Part shown: positions 56,064 through 64,000 of the stretch, piece after piece
How positions within the stretch are numbered: position 1 is the stretch's first letter
How the letters are laid out: each line of letters opens with the position of its first letter
Assembly: GCF_900536025.1 (NCBI RefSeq)
Contig: NZ_UNOZ01000040.1
Location: 1-64,000 of the forward strand
From: Pseudomonas reidholzensis
GTDB lineage: Bacteria; Pseudomonadota; Gammaproteobacteria; Pseudomonadales; Pseudomonadaceae
Length of the DNA: 64,000 nucleotides
Direction: 5' to 3'
Translations under genes and position numbers: made by a program
The notes under the pieces: model-generated
The model's database searches: none
What the model was told of the DNA's origin: nothing
The model's input: the letters and a program-made list of their open reading frames with translations, nothing else

Positions 56064-56078
56064 TAATTCGTAGAATTA
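56064..56078. promoter_or_regulatory. Palindrome in the ACT-like/Lrp divergent promoter
   Basis: TAATTC-GTA-GAATTA is a perfect 15-bp inverted repeat in AT-rich sequence 18 bases before the Lrp ATG, close to the -10/RBS region, as in autoregulated Lrp genes. Confidence 0.6.
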
Positions 56079-56096
56079 CACTTCGGAGAATGATTA

Positions 56097-56567
56097 ATGC
56101 AAAGCGAGCTGGATGCCTATGACCGCCGCATCCTGGAGTTGCTCCAAGACGATGCCTCCCTGTCCAGCGCGCAGATCGCCGAACGGGTCGGTCTGTCGCA
56201 GTCGCCGTGCTGGCGACGGATCCAGCGCTTGAAAGAGGAGGGGGTGATTCGCGCCCAGGTGACCCTGCTCGACCGCAAGAAGGTCGGCCTCAACACGCAG
56301 ATCTTCGCCGAGGTGAAGCTCAATGCCCACGGCCGCTCGAATTTCGCCGGTTTCACCGAGGCGATCCGCGAGTTTCCCGAGGTGCTGGAGTGCTACGTGC
56401 TGATGGGCTCGGTGGACTTCCTCCTGCGCATCGTCACCCCGGACATCGAAGCCTACGAACGTTTCTTCTTCGAAAAGCTGTCGAACGTGCCGGGGATCCA
56501 GGAGGTCAATTCGATCGTGGCCTTGTCCGAAATCAAGTCCACGACCCGCCTGCCCTTAACGCGTTGA
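56097..56567 (+). CDS. Lrp/AsnC-family transcriptional regulator
   Basis: 156 aa. N-terminal AsnC-type HTH (DRRILELLQDDASLSSAQIAERVGLSQSPCWRRIQRLKEEGVI) and C-terminal RAM/ACT domain (CYVLMGSVDFLLRIV, VPGIQEVNSIVALSEIK). Ligand probably an amino acid. Start ATG at 56097 with GGAG at 56085-56088. Its 3' end overlaps the convergent CYTH gene by 12 bases. Confidence 0.94.
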   Translation: MQSELDAYDRRILELLQDDASLSSAQIAERVGLSQSPCWRRIQRLKEEGVIRAQVTLLDRKKVGLNTQIFAEVKLNAHGRSNFAGFTEAIREFPEVLECYVLMGSVDFLLRIVTPDIEAYERFFFEKLSNVPGIQEVNSIVALSEIKSTTRLPLTR

Positions 56568-57956
56568 AGGCGACTTCAGCAGGTGCTTCCAGGCGCGGTT
56601 CTGCTCGATCGCGCGGGCTTGCTCGATGCGCGCATCTTTCAGTGCCTGGGACTGCTCCTGATCTTCGGTCAGCGGCTGCTCAGCCAGTTGCTGAAGCTTG
56701 TTCAGTTCGCCGTACAGGCGGTCCAGCTGCGGCACGTCGAGCACGTGACGGGCGTGGTGGAGCCAGGTCTGCAAGGTCTCGATCCGCGGCAACTGCTCAC
56801 CGAGGTCTTCCGGCTGCTGGACATAACGCTCCTGCAGCTTGAGGGCACGGGCTTCTTCGCCGACCAGGTGCTGCAGCCAGTTGGCCAGTTGCGCATTGCC
56901 CTGGCGGTCGCCACGGCCCTTGCGCTCGACGGTCCAGGCACGGGCCAGCAGCCAGCGCGAGGTTTCCAGCGAGAACTGGCCCCAGCGCGGGTCTTCCAGC
57001 TCTTCGGCGAACTGCTCGGGCGCTGCGCGGCGCACGTCTTCGTCATCGTTGCCGGCCTGAACCAATGGCCGCCAGTCTTCCAGCAGGGCATCGAGGCTGC
57101 TGCGCAGGGCGCGGGTAGTCGGGCGCGGCGCGGCTTGGCCGAGGCTGCCGACCAGGGCACGCAGTTCGGCCAGGCAATGCACCCAGTCCTGCAGCAGGCG
57201 CCAGTGGCCGGTGTGGCGGTATTGCTCGGCCAGGCGCTGGCTGCTGCCCAGCAACTGCCAGGCCAGCGCAGTGAAGGCGTCGTCGACGGCCATTTCGGCG
57301 TCGAGCTCGGCGCTCGGCAAGCCCAGTTCGTAGCTTTCTGGCTCGAGCAGGCGGTAGCCGCGCTCGGCCTTGCTGATGTCACATGGCATCAGCGCCAGCG
57401 TGGCGGCCAGTTCGGCGGCCAGCTCGAGCAGCGCCTCGGGTGCGCCCTCACGCAGCTCCAGCTCCAGCTCGCAGATTTCTTCCTTGCGCTTGCCGGCAAT
57501 GACGAAGCCCTGGTCCAGGGCGGCTTCGATGACCACCTTGGCCTTGCCGCGGCCCCAGGAGATTTCAGCGAACTCGCGGGTGAAATCGGTGGTGAACAGC
57601 GGCTTGATGGTCTTTTTGTCCAGTTCGGCCAGTTGCTCGGGCCAGCAGCTGGCATCGAGCTTCTTCAGGTCGAGCTTGGCTTTTTCCAGCTGCCACTCGT
57701 GCTCGTTGCGCTCGGACAGGCCGGCGACGCTCTGGCCGCGGCACTTGAGGGTCTGGATGATGACATCGCCGTCGCGGCGAAGGCGCAGGGCGACACGCGC
57801 GGCGGACAGCTCACGCTCGGGGGTGTCGAAGTACTGGTTGAGCAGTTCGCGGGTCTGCCAGCCGGACTTGTTGCGCTTCTTCAGCAGGGGGTGCTCGCGC
57901 AGGGCGGCGAGGGTCTCGCGGCTGGCGCGGAGTTTGAGTTCGGTTTCTTTGTGCAT
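56556..57956 (-). CDS. CYTH-CHAD inorganic triphosphatase-like protein
   Basis: 466 aa. N-terminal CYTH domain with the ExExK motif (KETELKLR), followed at about residue 220 by a histidine-rich helical CHAD domain. The two-domain form is that of YgiF-like inorganic triphosphatases, which hydrolyse triphosphate; the CHAD part may bind polyphosphate. Independent of ppk and ppx in location, but linked by substrate. Confidence 0.9.
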   Translation of the reverse strand: MHKETELKLRASRETLAALREHPLLKKRNKSGWQTRELLNQYFDTPERELSAARVALRLRRDGDVIIQTLKCRGQSVAGLSERNEHEWQLEKAKLDLKKLDASCWPEQLAELDKKTIKPLFTTDFTREFAEISWGRGKAKVVIEAALDQGFVIAGKRKEEICELELELREGAPEALLELAAELAATLALMPCDISKAERGYRLLEPESYELGLPSAELDAEMAVDDAFTALAWQLLGSSQRLAEQYRHTGHWRLLQDWVHCLAELRALVGSLGQAAPRPTTRALRSSLDALLEDWRPLVQAGNDDEDVRRAAPEQFAEELEDPRWGQFSLETSRWLLARAWTVERKGRGDRQGNAQLANWLQHLVGEEARALKLQERYVQQPEDLGEQLPRIETLQTWLHHARHVLDVPQLDRLYGELNKLQQLAEQPLTEDQEQSQALKDARIEQARAIEQNRAWKHLLKSPSTR

Positions 57957-58090
57957 CGCGGGCTCGAAGGAGGGGGCATCGTGGTGTGCAGTCTACAGCA
58001 GTCAGCTAGTGACTGTTGATCTGTGCCAGCCGCTTGCCCTGCAAAGCACCTGCATTGTTATGATGGGCAACGCTTCCGAGGAGTACGCGC

Positions 58091-59233
58091 ATGCCGTTGC
58101 CGCCGCTGAAAGACCAGTTCGCCGCCCTGATCGCCGCACCCTCGGTCAGTTGCACCCAGCCCGCGCTGGACCAGTCCAACCGTCAGGTCATCGAGCTGTT
58201 GGCCGGCTGGCTCGGCGATCTGGGCTTCAAGTGCGATATCCAGCAGGTCACCCCCGGCAAGTTCAACCTGCTGGCGAGCCGTGGCAGTGGCCCCGGCGGC
58301 CTGGTCCTGGCCGGGCACAGCGACACTGTGCCCTACGACCCGCAGCTGTGGCAGACCGACCCGCTGAAACTCACCGAAGTCGGTGATCGCTGGGTCGGCC
58401 TGGGCAGCTGCGACATGAAGGGCTTCTTTGCCCTGATCATCGAGGCAGTGCTGCCGCTGCTCGAGCACGATTTCAAGCAGCCGCTGCTGATCCTCGCCAC
58501 CTGTGACGAAGAAAGCTCGATGTCCGGCGCCCGTGCCCTGGCCGAAGCCGGCCAGCCGCTCGGCCGCGCCGCGGTGATCGGCGAGCCGACCGGGCTCAAG
58601 CCGATCCGCATGCACAAGGGCATCCTCATGGAGCGCATCGAGATTCTCGGGCGCAGTGGCCATTCGTCGGATCCGAGCCTGGGCCGCAGCGCCATGGAGG
58701 CCATGCACGCGGTGATGGGCGAGATGATCGCCCTGCGCGGGCAATGGCAGCAGACCTACCGCAACCCGCAGTTCAGCGTGCCGACGCCGACGATGAACTT
58801 CGGCTGCATCCATGGCGGCGACAACCCCAACCGCATCTGCGGCCAGTGCGCGCTGGAGTTCGACCTGCGGCCTTTGCCCGGGATGGACCCGGAGCAACTG
58901 CGCGCGGCGATCCGCGAGAAGCTGGTACCGCTGGCCGAACTGCACGACGTGAGCATCGACTACAAGCCGCTGTTCCCCGAAGTGCCACCGTTCGAGCAGG
59001 CCGCCGACGCCGAACTGGTGCAGGTGGCCGAGCGGCTCACCGGGCACCGCGCCGAAGCGGTGGCGTTTGGCACCGAAGCGCCGTACCTGCAACAACTCGG
59101 CTGCGAGACCATCGTGCTCGGCCCGGGCGACATCGCCTGCGCCCACCAACCGGGTGAATACCTGGAAATGTCACGTATCGAGCCTACCGTGCGTCTATTG
59201 CGTGACCTGATCAGGCACTATTGCCTGAGCTAA
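58091..59233 (+). CDS. argE: Acetylornithine deacetylase
   Basis: 380 aa M20 metallopeptidase-fold enzyme of arginine synthesis. Metal ligands in LAGHSDTVP, LGSCDMKGFFAL, CDEESSM and in the C-terminal ACAHQPGEYLEM. It releases ornithine from N-acetylornithine. It precedes argA with a 126-base gap. Confidence 0.96.
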   Translation: MPLPPLKDQFAALIAAPSVSCTQPALDQSNRQVIELLAGWLGDLGFKCDIQQVTPGKFNLLASRGSGPGGLVLAGHSDTVPYDPQLWQTDPLKLTEVGDRWVGLGSCDMKGFFALIIEAVLPLLEHDFKQPLLILATCDEESSMSGARALAEAGQPLGRAAVIGEPTGLKPIRMHKGILMERIEILGRSGHSSDPSLGRSAMEAMHAVMGEMIALRGQWQQTYRNPQFSVPTPTMNFGCIHGGDNPNRICGQCALEFDLRPLPGMDPEQLRAAIREKLVPLAELHDVSIDYKPLFPEVPPFEQAADAELVQVAERLTGHRAEAVAFGTEAPYLQQLGCETIVLGPGDIACAHQPGEYLEMSRIEPTVRLLRDLIRHYCLS

Positions 59234-59359
59234 ACGTCCATTGAGCTGATTCGTTCCTGCCTAGAGGAGAGTGCGCGTGACCGCAAGCCTGTTCCGACGA
59301 TGACTTTCGAACGTTGTGCGCCTTGACCGTTCTCCGTCCACTTATCCACAGGCCCTGTC

Positions 59360-60658
59360 ATGCCCGACTACGTCAACTGGCTCCGCCATGCGTCTCCGTA
59401 CATCAACGCCCACCGTGACTGCACCTTCGTGGTCATGCTGCCGGGCGATGGGGTAGAACACCCCAACTTCGGCAATATCGTCCACGACCTGGTGCTGCTG
59501 CACAGCCTTGGCGTGCGCCTGGTGCTGGTCCATGGCTCGCGTCCGCAGATCGAAAGCCGTCTGTCGGCGCGCGGCCTCACCCCGCACTACCACCGCGGCA
59601 TGCGCATCACCGACGCCGCCACCCTGGACTGCGTGATCGATGCGGTCGGCGCCCTGCGCGTGGCCATCGAAGCGCGCCTGTCGATGGACATGGCCGCCTC
59701 GCCAATGCAGGGCTCGCGCCTGCGCGTGGCCTCCGGCAACCTGGTCACCGCGCGGCCGATCGGCGTGCTCGAAGGGGTCGACTATCACCACACCGGCGAA
59801 GTGCGCCGGGTCGACCGCAAAGGCATCAGCCGCCTGCTCGACGAACGTTCGATCGTGCTGTTGTCGCCGCTGGGCTACTCGCCCACCGGTGAGATCTTCA
59901 ACCTGGCCTGCGAAGATGTGGCCACCCGCGCCGCCATCGATCTGAGCGCCGACAAGCTGTTGCTGTTCGGTGCCGAGCAGGGGCTTCTGGACGAAAACGG
60001 CCGCTTGGTTCGCGAGTTGCGCCCTCAGCAAGTGGCGCCGCACTTGCAGCGCCTGGGTACCGATTACCAGGGTGAGCTGCTGGATGCCGCGGCCGAGGCC
60101 TGCAAAGGCGGCGTCGCACGCAGCCATATCGTTAGCTACGCCGAGGATGGGGCGTTGCTCACCGAACTGTTCACCCGTGACGGGGGCGGTACCCTGGTGG
60201 CCCAGGAGCAGTTCGAGATCGTCCGTGAGGCGACCATTGAAGACGTTGGTGGCTTGCTCGAGCTGATCAGCCCGCTGGAAGAGCAGGGCATTCTCGTGCG
60301 TCGTTCGCGCGAGGTGCTGGAGCGCGAGATCGAGCAGTTCAGTGTGGTCGAGCGCGACGGGATGATCATCGCCTGTGCGGCGCTGTACCCGATTGCCGAT
60401 TCCGAGGCGGGGGAGTTGGCGTGCCTGGCGGTCAACCCGGAGTACCGGCATGGTGGCCGCGGCGATGACCTGCTGGAGCGGATCGAGTCGCGGGCACGGA
60501 CCTTGGGCTTGAAGACCCTGTTCGTGCTCACCACGCGCACTGCGCACTGGTTCCGTGAGCGTGGCTTCGAGCCTAGCGGGGTCGAGCGACTGCCGGCAGC
60601 GCGGGCTTCGCTGTACAACTTCCAGCGTAATTCGAAGATCTTCGAAAAGTCGATCTGA
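59360..60658 (+). CDS. argA: Amino-acid N-acetyltransferase (N-acetylglutamate synthase)
   Basis: 432 aa. N-terminal amino-acid-kinase-like domain (LVLVHGSRPQIE, GMRITDAATLDCVIDAVG) and C-terminal GNAT acetyltransferase (LAVNPEYRHGGRGDDLLERIESRARTLG). First step of arginine biosynthesis, feedback-inhibited by arginine. Its stop is followed by a REP pair and the terminator shared with the convergent glutamine-synthetase-like gene. Confidence 0.96.
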   Translation: MPDYVNWLRHASPYINAHRDCTFVVMLPGDGVEHPNFGNIVHDLVLLHSLGVRLVLVHGSRPQIESRLSARGLTPHYHRGMRITDAATLDCVIDAVGALRVAIEARLSMDMAASPMQGSRLRVASGNLVTARPIGVLEGVDYHHTGEVRRVDRKGISRLLDERSIVLLSPLGYSPTGEIFNLACEDVATRAAIDLSADKLLLFGAEQGLLDENGRLVRELRPQQVAPHLQRLGTDYQGELLDAAAEACKGGVARSHIVSYAEDGALLTELFTRDGGGTLVAQEQFEIVREATIEDVGGLLELISPLEEQGILVRRSREVLEREIEQFSVVERDGMIIACAALYPIADSEAGELACLAVNPEYRHGGRGDDLLERIESRARTLGLKTLFVLTTRTAHWFRERGFEPSGVERLPAARASLYNFQRNSKIFEKSI

Positions 60659-60681
60659 GCGAGGGTGTCGGTGCTGGCCTC

Positions 60682-60746
60682 ATCGCGGGTAAACCCGCTC
60701 CTACAGGGGCTGCGTAAACCTCTGTGGGAGCGGGTTTACCCGCGAA
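60682..60746. repeat. REP pair, mixed arms
   Basis: Left arm 60682-60707 with CTCCTACAGG and right arm 60720-60746 with CTGTGGGAG, both on the CGGGTAAACCCGC core, inverted with a 12-base spacer. Confidence 0.9.
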
Positions 60747-60780
60747 GAGGCCGGGCCAGGCACCGCCAACCGCACAATGA

Positions 60781-60808
60781 AAAACGCCGTCTGAGAAGAC
60801 GGCGTTTT
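60781..60808. terminator. Perfect bidirectional terminator
   Basis: AAAACGCCGTCT-GAGA-AGACGGCGTTTT, a 12-bp perfect stem with a GAGA loop, four bases beyond the stop of the minus-strand synthetase gene and serving argA from the other side. Confidence 0.95.
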
Positions 60809-60811
60809 CAG

Positions 60812-62188
60812 TTACACGGTGTGCAGGTACCAGTTGTACTCGAGGTCGGAGATCGAGTGTTCGAACTCCTCCAGCTCGCTTTCCTTGCACGCGACAAAGA
60901 TGTCGATGTACTTCGGATCGATGTACTTGTTGAGGATCTCGCTGTCGTCCAGCTCGCGCAGTGCATCGCGCAGGTTGTTCGGCAGGCTTTGCTCCATCTG
61001 CTCGTAAGTGTTGCCTTCGATCGGGGCACCCGGCTCGATCTGGTTGGTCAGGCCGTGGTGAACACCGGCCAGCACCGCCGCCATCATCAGGTACGGGTTG
61101 GCGTCGGCACCCGCCACGCGGTGCTCCAGGCGTACGGCGTCCGGCGAACCGGTCGGTACACGCAAGGCCACGGTGCGGTTGTCCAGGCCCCAGCTCGGCG
61201 AGTTGGGCACGTAGAACTGAGCGCCAAAACGGCGGTACGAGTTGACGTTCGGGCAGAGGAACGCCATCGACGCGGGCAGGGTCTCGAGCACACCGCCGAT
61301 CGCGTGACGTAGCGCGGCGTTCTGCTCGGGATCCTCGCTGGTGAAGATGTTGTTGCCATCTTTGTCCAGCACGGAAATGTGTACATGCAGGCCGTTGCCT
61401 GCCTGGCCCGGGTAGGGCTTGGCCATGAACGTGGTGTCCATTTCATGGTCGTAGGCGATGTTCTTGATCAACCGCTTGAGCAGCACGGCGTAGTCACACG
61501 CCTTGAGCGGGTCGGCGACGTGGTGCAGGTTGACTTCGAACTGCGCCGGGGCGCTTTCCTTGACGATGGCGTCTGCCGGGATGCCCTGTTCCTTGGCACC
61601 TTCGAGGATGTCCTGCAGGCAGTCGGCGTATTCGTCGAGGTCGTCGATCAGGTAGACCTGGGTCGATTGCGGACGTTTGCCGGAGATCGGCGAGCGCGGC
61701 GGCTGCGGACGGCCGTTCACGTTCTCCTGGTCGATCAGGTAGAACTCCAGCTCGAACGCGGCGCAGATGGTCAGGCCGAGGTCGTCGAACTTGCTCACCA
61801 CCTGGCGCAGCACCTCGCGCGGATCGGCGAAGAACGGCTCGCCTTCGATCTCGTGCATGGTCATCAGCAGCTGGGCGGTCGGGCGCTTTTGCCAGGGCTC
61901 GTTGCAGAGGGTGTCGGGGATCGGATAGCAGATGCGGTCCGCATCGCCGATGTCCAGACCGAGGCCCGTGCTCTCAACGGTCGAGCCGTTGATGTCGAGG
62001 GCGAAGAGGGAGGCCGGCAGGTTGATGCCTTTCTCGTAAACCTTGTGGAGGCTGGTGCGCTCAATGCGCTTGCCGCGCACCACACCATTCATATCTGCAA
62101 TCAGAAGGTCAACGTAGAGAACCTCAGGATGTTCCTTAAGGAACGCGTTCGCTTCGTTAAGCTGAACGGCACGCGGGGGTACCGACAT
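60812..62188 (-). CDS. Glutamine-synthetase family protein, PuuA/SpuI type gamma-glutamylpolyamine synthetase
   Basis: 458 aa. Glutamine-synthetase fold with the Mg/ATP motif AFELEFYL and the catalytic NGLHVHIS and GADANPYLM segments; lacks the adenylylation tyrosine region of GlnA. Its start motif LYVDLLIADMNGVVRGKRIER is typical of PuuA-like ligases that gamma-glutamylate putrescine or spermidine. It is divergent from a second enzyme of the same family. Confidence 0.88.
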   Translation of the reverse strand: MSVPPRAVQLNEANAFLKEHPEVLYVDLLIADMNGVVRGKRIERTSLHKVYEKGINLPASLFALDINGSTVESTGLGLDIGDADRICYPIPDTLCNEPWQKRPTAQLLMTMHEIEGEPFFADPREVLRQVVSKFDDLGLTICAAFELEFYLIDQENVNGRPQPPRSPISGKRPQSTQVYLIDDLDEYADCLQDILEGAKEQGIPADAIVKESAPAQFEVNLHHVADPLKACDYAVLLKRLIKNIAYDHEMDTTFMAKPYPGQAGNGLHVHISVLDKDGNNIFTSEDPEQNAALRHAIGGVLETLPASMAFLCPNVNSYRRFGAQFYVPNSPSWGLDNRTVALRVPTGSPDAVRLEHRVAGADANPYLMMAAVLAGVHHGLTNQIEPGAPIEGNTYEQMEQSLPNNLRDALRELDDSEILNKYIDPKYIDIFVACKESELEEFEHSISDLEYNWYLHTV

Positions 62189-62870
62189 GATGCAACACCT
62201 TTGTTGTTAAAAATATCAATCAAGGGGGGCTTGCAGTTCCAGTCAATCTGAAAGACATACTGAAGTCAAGCCAACCCCATGATGCCCTGAAATGGCACAT
62301 CGACGGCCGATTTGCTGCATATCGGGGCGTGCCATTATCCGCTATTTTCCCGCGGAAGGGTGATCGGCGACGGGCTGTGTTTTATTTTTTACGGAGATGT
62401 TGTGTAAAAAAATGAACAAGGCTAAGCTCGGCCTCAACCCAGAACACAATAATACGAGGGTCACATGGTCCGCTTGCCGCGACCTGCAAGTGCTGCCTGC
62501 GCAGTGCCTTCAGGTACTCTTTCCGTTCGCCGCAGGGTCTTCGCACACAGCATCGCTGGCGTGGATGACCTGGCCGCAATAATTGACGGACGGCCCGGCC
62601 CATACGCCTCATGTAGCAGTTTACTGCACGCCTTTCGCTTCACCTGCCCTTCGAATGCTTCATGGTCACATGCCTTGCGTATGTTGCCAGCGACGTCCTG
62701 CGCCCGGGCTTTTGCACTGCGCGGTTTTGCATTGCCAGGCCACTCCATCCAGAATCAAAGCGCGGGTCTGCCGCGGCCCTTGCGGCCGGCCAGCCCTTGC
62801 CTTGATCGACGCCAGGCGTCAGCAGCGCCCGACTCATCCCAGCCGGGCCACCTTACCTCCTGAGGTATTT
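62189..62870. promoter_or_regulatory. 682-bp divergent intergenic region between two glutamine-synthetase-like genes
   Basis: It must hold both promoters. A-T-rich stretches lie at 62200-62260 and 62380-62415. Open frames exist here, such as 62465-62863, but they are Arg/Pro/Ala-rich without start context and look like chance. I found no sigma54 -24/-12 pair by eye. The RBS of the right-hand gene is TGAGG at 62861. Confidence 0.4.
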
Positions 62871-64000
62871 ATGAGTAACAACCTCGACCAGCTCACCGAT
62901 TGGTTGAAAGAGCACAAGATCACCGAAGTGGAATGCCTGATCAGCGACCTGACGGGCATCACCCGCGGCAAGATCTCGCCGACCAACAAGTTCATCGCCG
63001 AAAAGGGCATGCGCCTGCCGGAGAGCGTGCTGCTGCAGACCGTGACCGGCGACTACGTCGACGATGACATCTATTACGAACTGCTCGACCCGGCCGACAT
63101 CGACATGATCTGCCGCCCCGACGAGAACGCGGTGTTTCTCGTGCCATGGGCCATCGAGCCAACCGCACAGGTGATCCACGACACCTACGACAAGAAGGGC
63201 AACCCGGTCGAACTGTCGCCGCGCAACGTCCTCAAGAAGGTCCTCAAACTCTACGCCGACAAAGGCTGGCAGCCGATCGTGGCGCCGGAGATGGAGTTTT
63301 ACCTGACCAAGCGCAGCGAAGACCCGGACTTCCCGCTGCAGCCGCCGGTCGGCCGCTCGGGCCGCCCCGAGACCGGCCGTCAGTCGTTCTCGATCGAGGC
63401 CGCCAACGAATTCGACCCGCTGTTCGAAGACGTCTACGACTGGTGCGAACTGCAGCGTCTGGACCTCGACACGCTGATCCACGAAGACGGCACCGCGCAG
63501 ATGGAGATCAACTTCCGTCATGGCGACGCGCTGCACCTGGCCGACCAGATCCTGGTGTTCAAGCGCACCATGCGCGAGGCGGCGCTCAAGCACAATGTCG
63601 CCGCCACGTTCATGGCCAAGCCGATGACCGGCGAGCCGGGCAGCGCCATGCACCTGCACCAGAGTGTGGTCGACGCGCGCACCGGCAAGAACATCTTCTC
63701 CAATGCCGACGGCAGCATGAGCGAGCTGTTCCTCAACCACATCGGCGGCCTGCAGAAGTACATTCCTTATGTACTGCCGCTGTTCGCACCGAACGTCAAC
63801 TCGTTCCGCCGCTTCCTGCCCGACACCTCGGCGCCGGTCAACGTCGAGTGGGGCGAAGAGAATCGCACCGTCGGCCTGCGCGTACCGGATGCCGGGCCGC
63901 AGAACCGTCGCGTCGAGAACCGCCTGCCGGGCGCCGACGCCAACCCTTACCTGGCGATCGCCGCGAGCCTGCTGTGCGGCTATATCGGCATGGTCGAGTG
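62871..64000 (+). CDS. Glutamine-synthetase family protein, PuuA/SpuB type, 3' truncated by window end
   Basis: About 376 residues of a ~450-aa protein. Start ATG at 62871 (MSNNLDQLTDWLKEHKITEVECLISDLTG). Catalytic/ATP motifs APEMEFYL, AMHLHQSV and GADANPYLAI. The typical neighbour of polyamine catabolism genes in P. putida, where several such gamma-glutamyl ligases are encoded together. The rest of the gene is outside the window. Confidence 0.9.
   Translation, partial: MSNNLDQLTDWLKEHKITEVECLISDLTGITRGKISPTNKFIAEKGMRLPESVLLQTVTGDYVDDDIYYELLDPADIDMICRPDENAVFLVPWAIEPTAQVIHDTYDKKGNPVELSPRNVLKKVLKLYADKGWQPIVAPEMEFYLTKRSEDPDFPLQPPVGRSGRPETGRQSFSIEAANEFDPLFEDVYDWCELQRLDLDTLIHEDGTAQMEINFRHGDALHLADQILVFKRTMREAALKHNVAATFMAKPMTGEPGSAMHLHQSVVDARTGKNIFSNADGSMSELFLNHIGGLQKYIPYVLPLFAPNVNSFRRFLPDTSAPVNVEWGEENRTVGLRVPDAGPQNRRVENRLPGADANPYLAIAASLLCGYIGMVE

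Noticed and set aside
62465..62863. Open frame of 132 codons in the intergenic gap before the last gene
   Set aside because: It is Arg/Pro/Ser/Ala/Cys-rich, has no RBS, and the minus strand holds similar frames. No family resemblance.
62189..62870. Sigma54 promoter for the polyamine-type genes
   Set aside because: TGGCAC occurs on both strands near 62295-62335, but the GC doublet does not follow at the required distance.

Overview
The window is GC-rich, densely coding chromosome from a Pseudomonas of the P. putida group. Four kinds of evidence support this. The end of a LapA-type giant adhesin is followed by the small gene, TauD/ABC, Sel1 and efflux loci expected there. The core-gene order is typical of pseudomonads (hemB, ppk/ppx, trxA-rho, ubiD, ygfA-6S RNA-zapA, pepP-ubiH-ubiI, gcvTHP, argE-argA, two glutamine-synthetase-like genes). 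Many intergenic gaps carry the Pseudomonas paired REP elements. Pseudomonas-specific small families (DUF6124, DUF2388) are present. There is no rRNA, tRNA, insertion sequence, phage or CRISPR array.

Layout. 1-5.2 kb: 3' end of the lapA-type adhesin, six near-identical 309-bp repeats followed by divergent repeats, Calx-beta, VWA, RTX and secretion signal. 5.5-9.7 kb: a small conserved gene, then a dioxygenase plus sulfonate-type ABC importer operon. 9.8-11.4 kb: a short WYL-type regulator lacking the WYL core, and a Sel1-repeat protein. 11.6-16.7 kb: a translationally coupled marR-FUSC-DUF1656-HlyD-outer-membrane-factor efflux operon with a clear operator palindrome. 16.7-17.7 kb: a structured leader followed by two DUF6124 genes. 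17.7-19.1 kb: an accessory HTH plus AbiEii/MenT-type nucleotidyltransferase pair with its own operator, the most system-like module here. 19.3-22.4 kb: four envelope genes of the COG3014-YcfL-LpoB type on the minus strand. 22.6-26.3 kb: cytochrome c-FTR1 fusion, UPF0178, elbB, dedA. 26.5-33.4 kb: hemB, ppk, ppx, trxA and rho, the last with a long leader. 33.5-39.4 kb: ubiD, a 2Fe-2S/FAD reductase, ChaC-like, quinone oxidoreductase, a FliL-like protein, an EVE protein and a 49-aa membrane peptide. 39.4-45.8 kb: ygfA, 6S RNA, zapA, zapB-like, UPF0149, pepP, ubiH, thioesterase-like, ubiI. 45.9-53.2 kb: iron ABC binding protein and permease, gcvT-gcvH-gcvP. 53.3-58 kb: DUF2388, a lone GspE-type ATPase, an ACT-like small protein divergent from an Lrp regulator, CYTH/CHAD. 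58-64 kb: argE, argA and two divergent gamma-glutamyl-polyamine synthetase-type genes, the last cut by the window end.

Most of the window is ordinary core genome. The items most worth a second look are the leader RNA of the DUF6124 genes (mutually exclusive pairings and a possible occluded ribosome binding site), the HTH/nucleotidyltransferase pair, the WYL-less regulator, a Pho-box-like site before ppx, alternative hairpins in the rho leader, and a cluster of mostly G-to-T differences with an in-frame stop in the first 60 bases that looks like an assembly-edge error.
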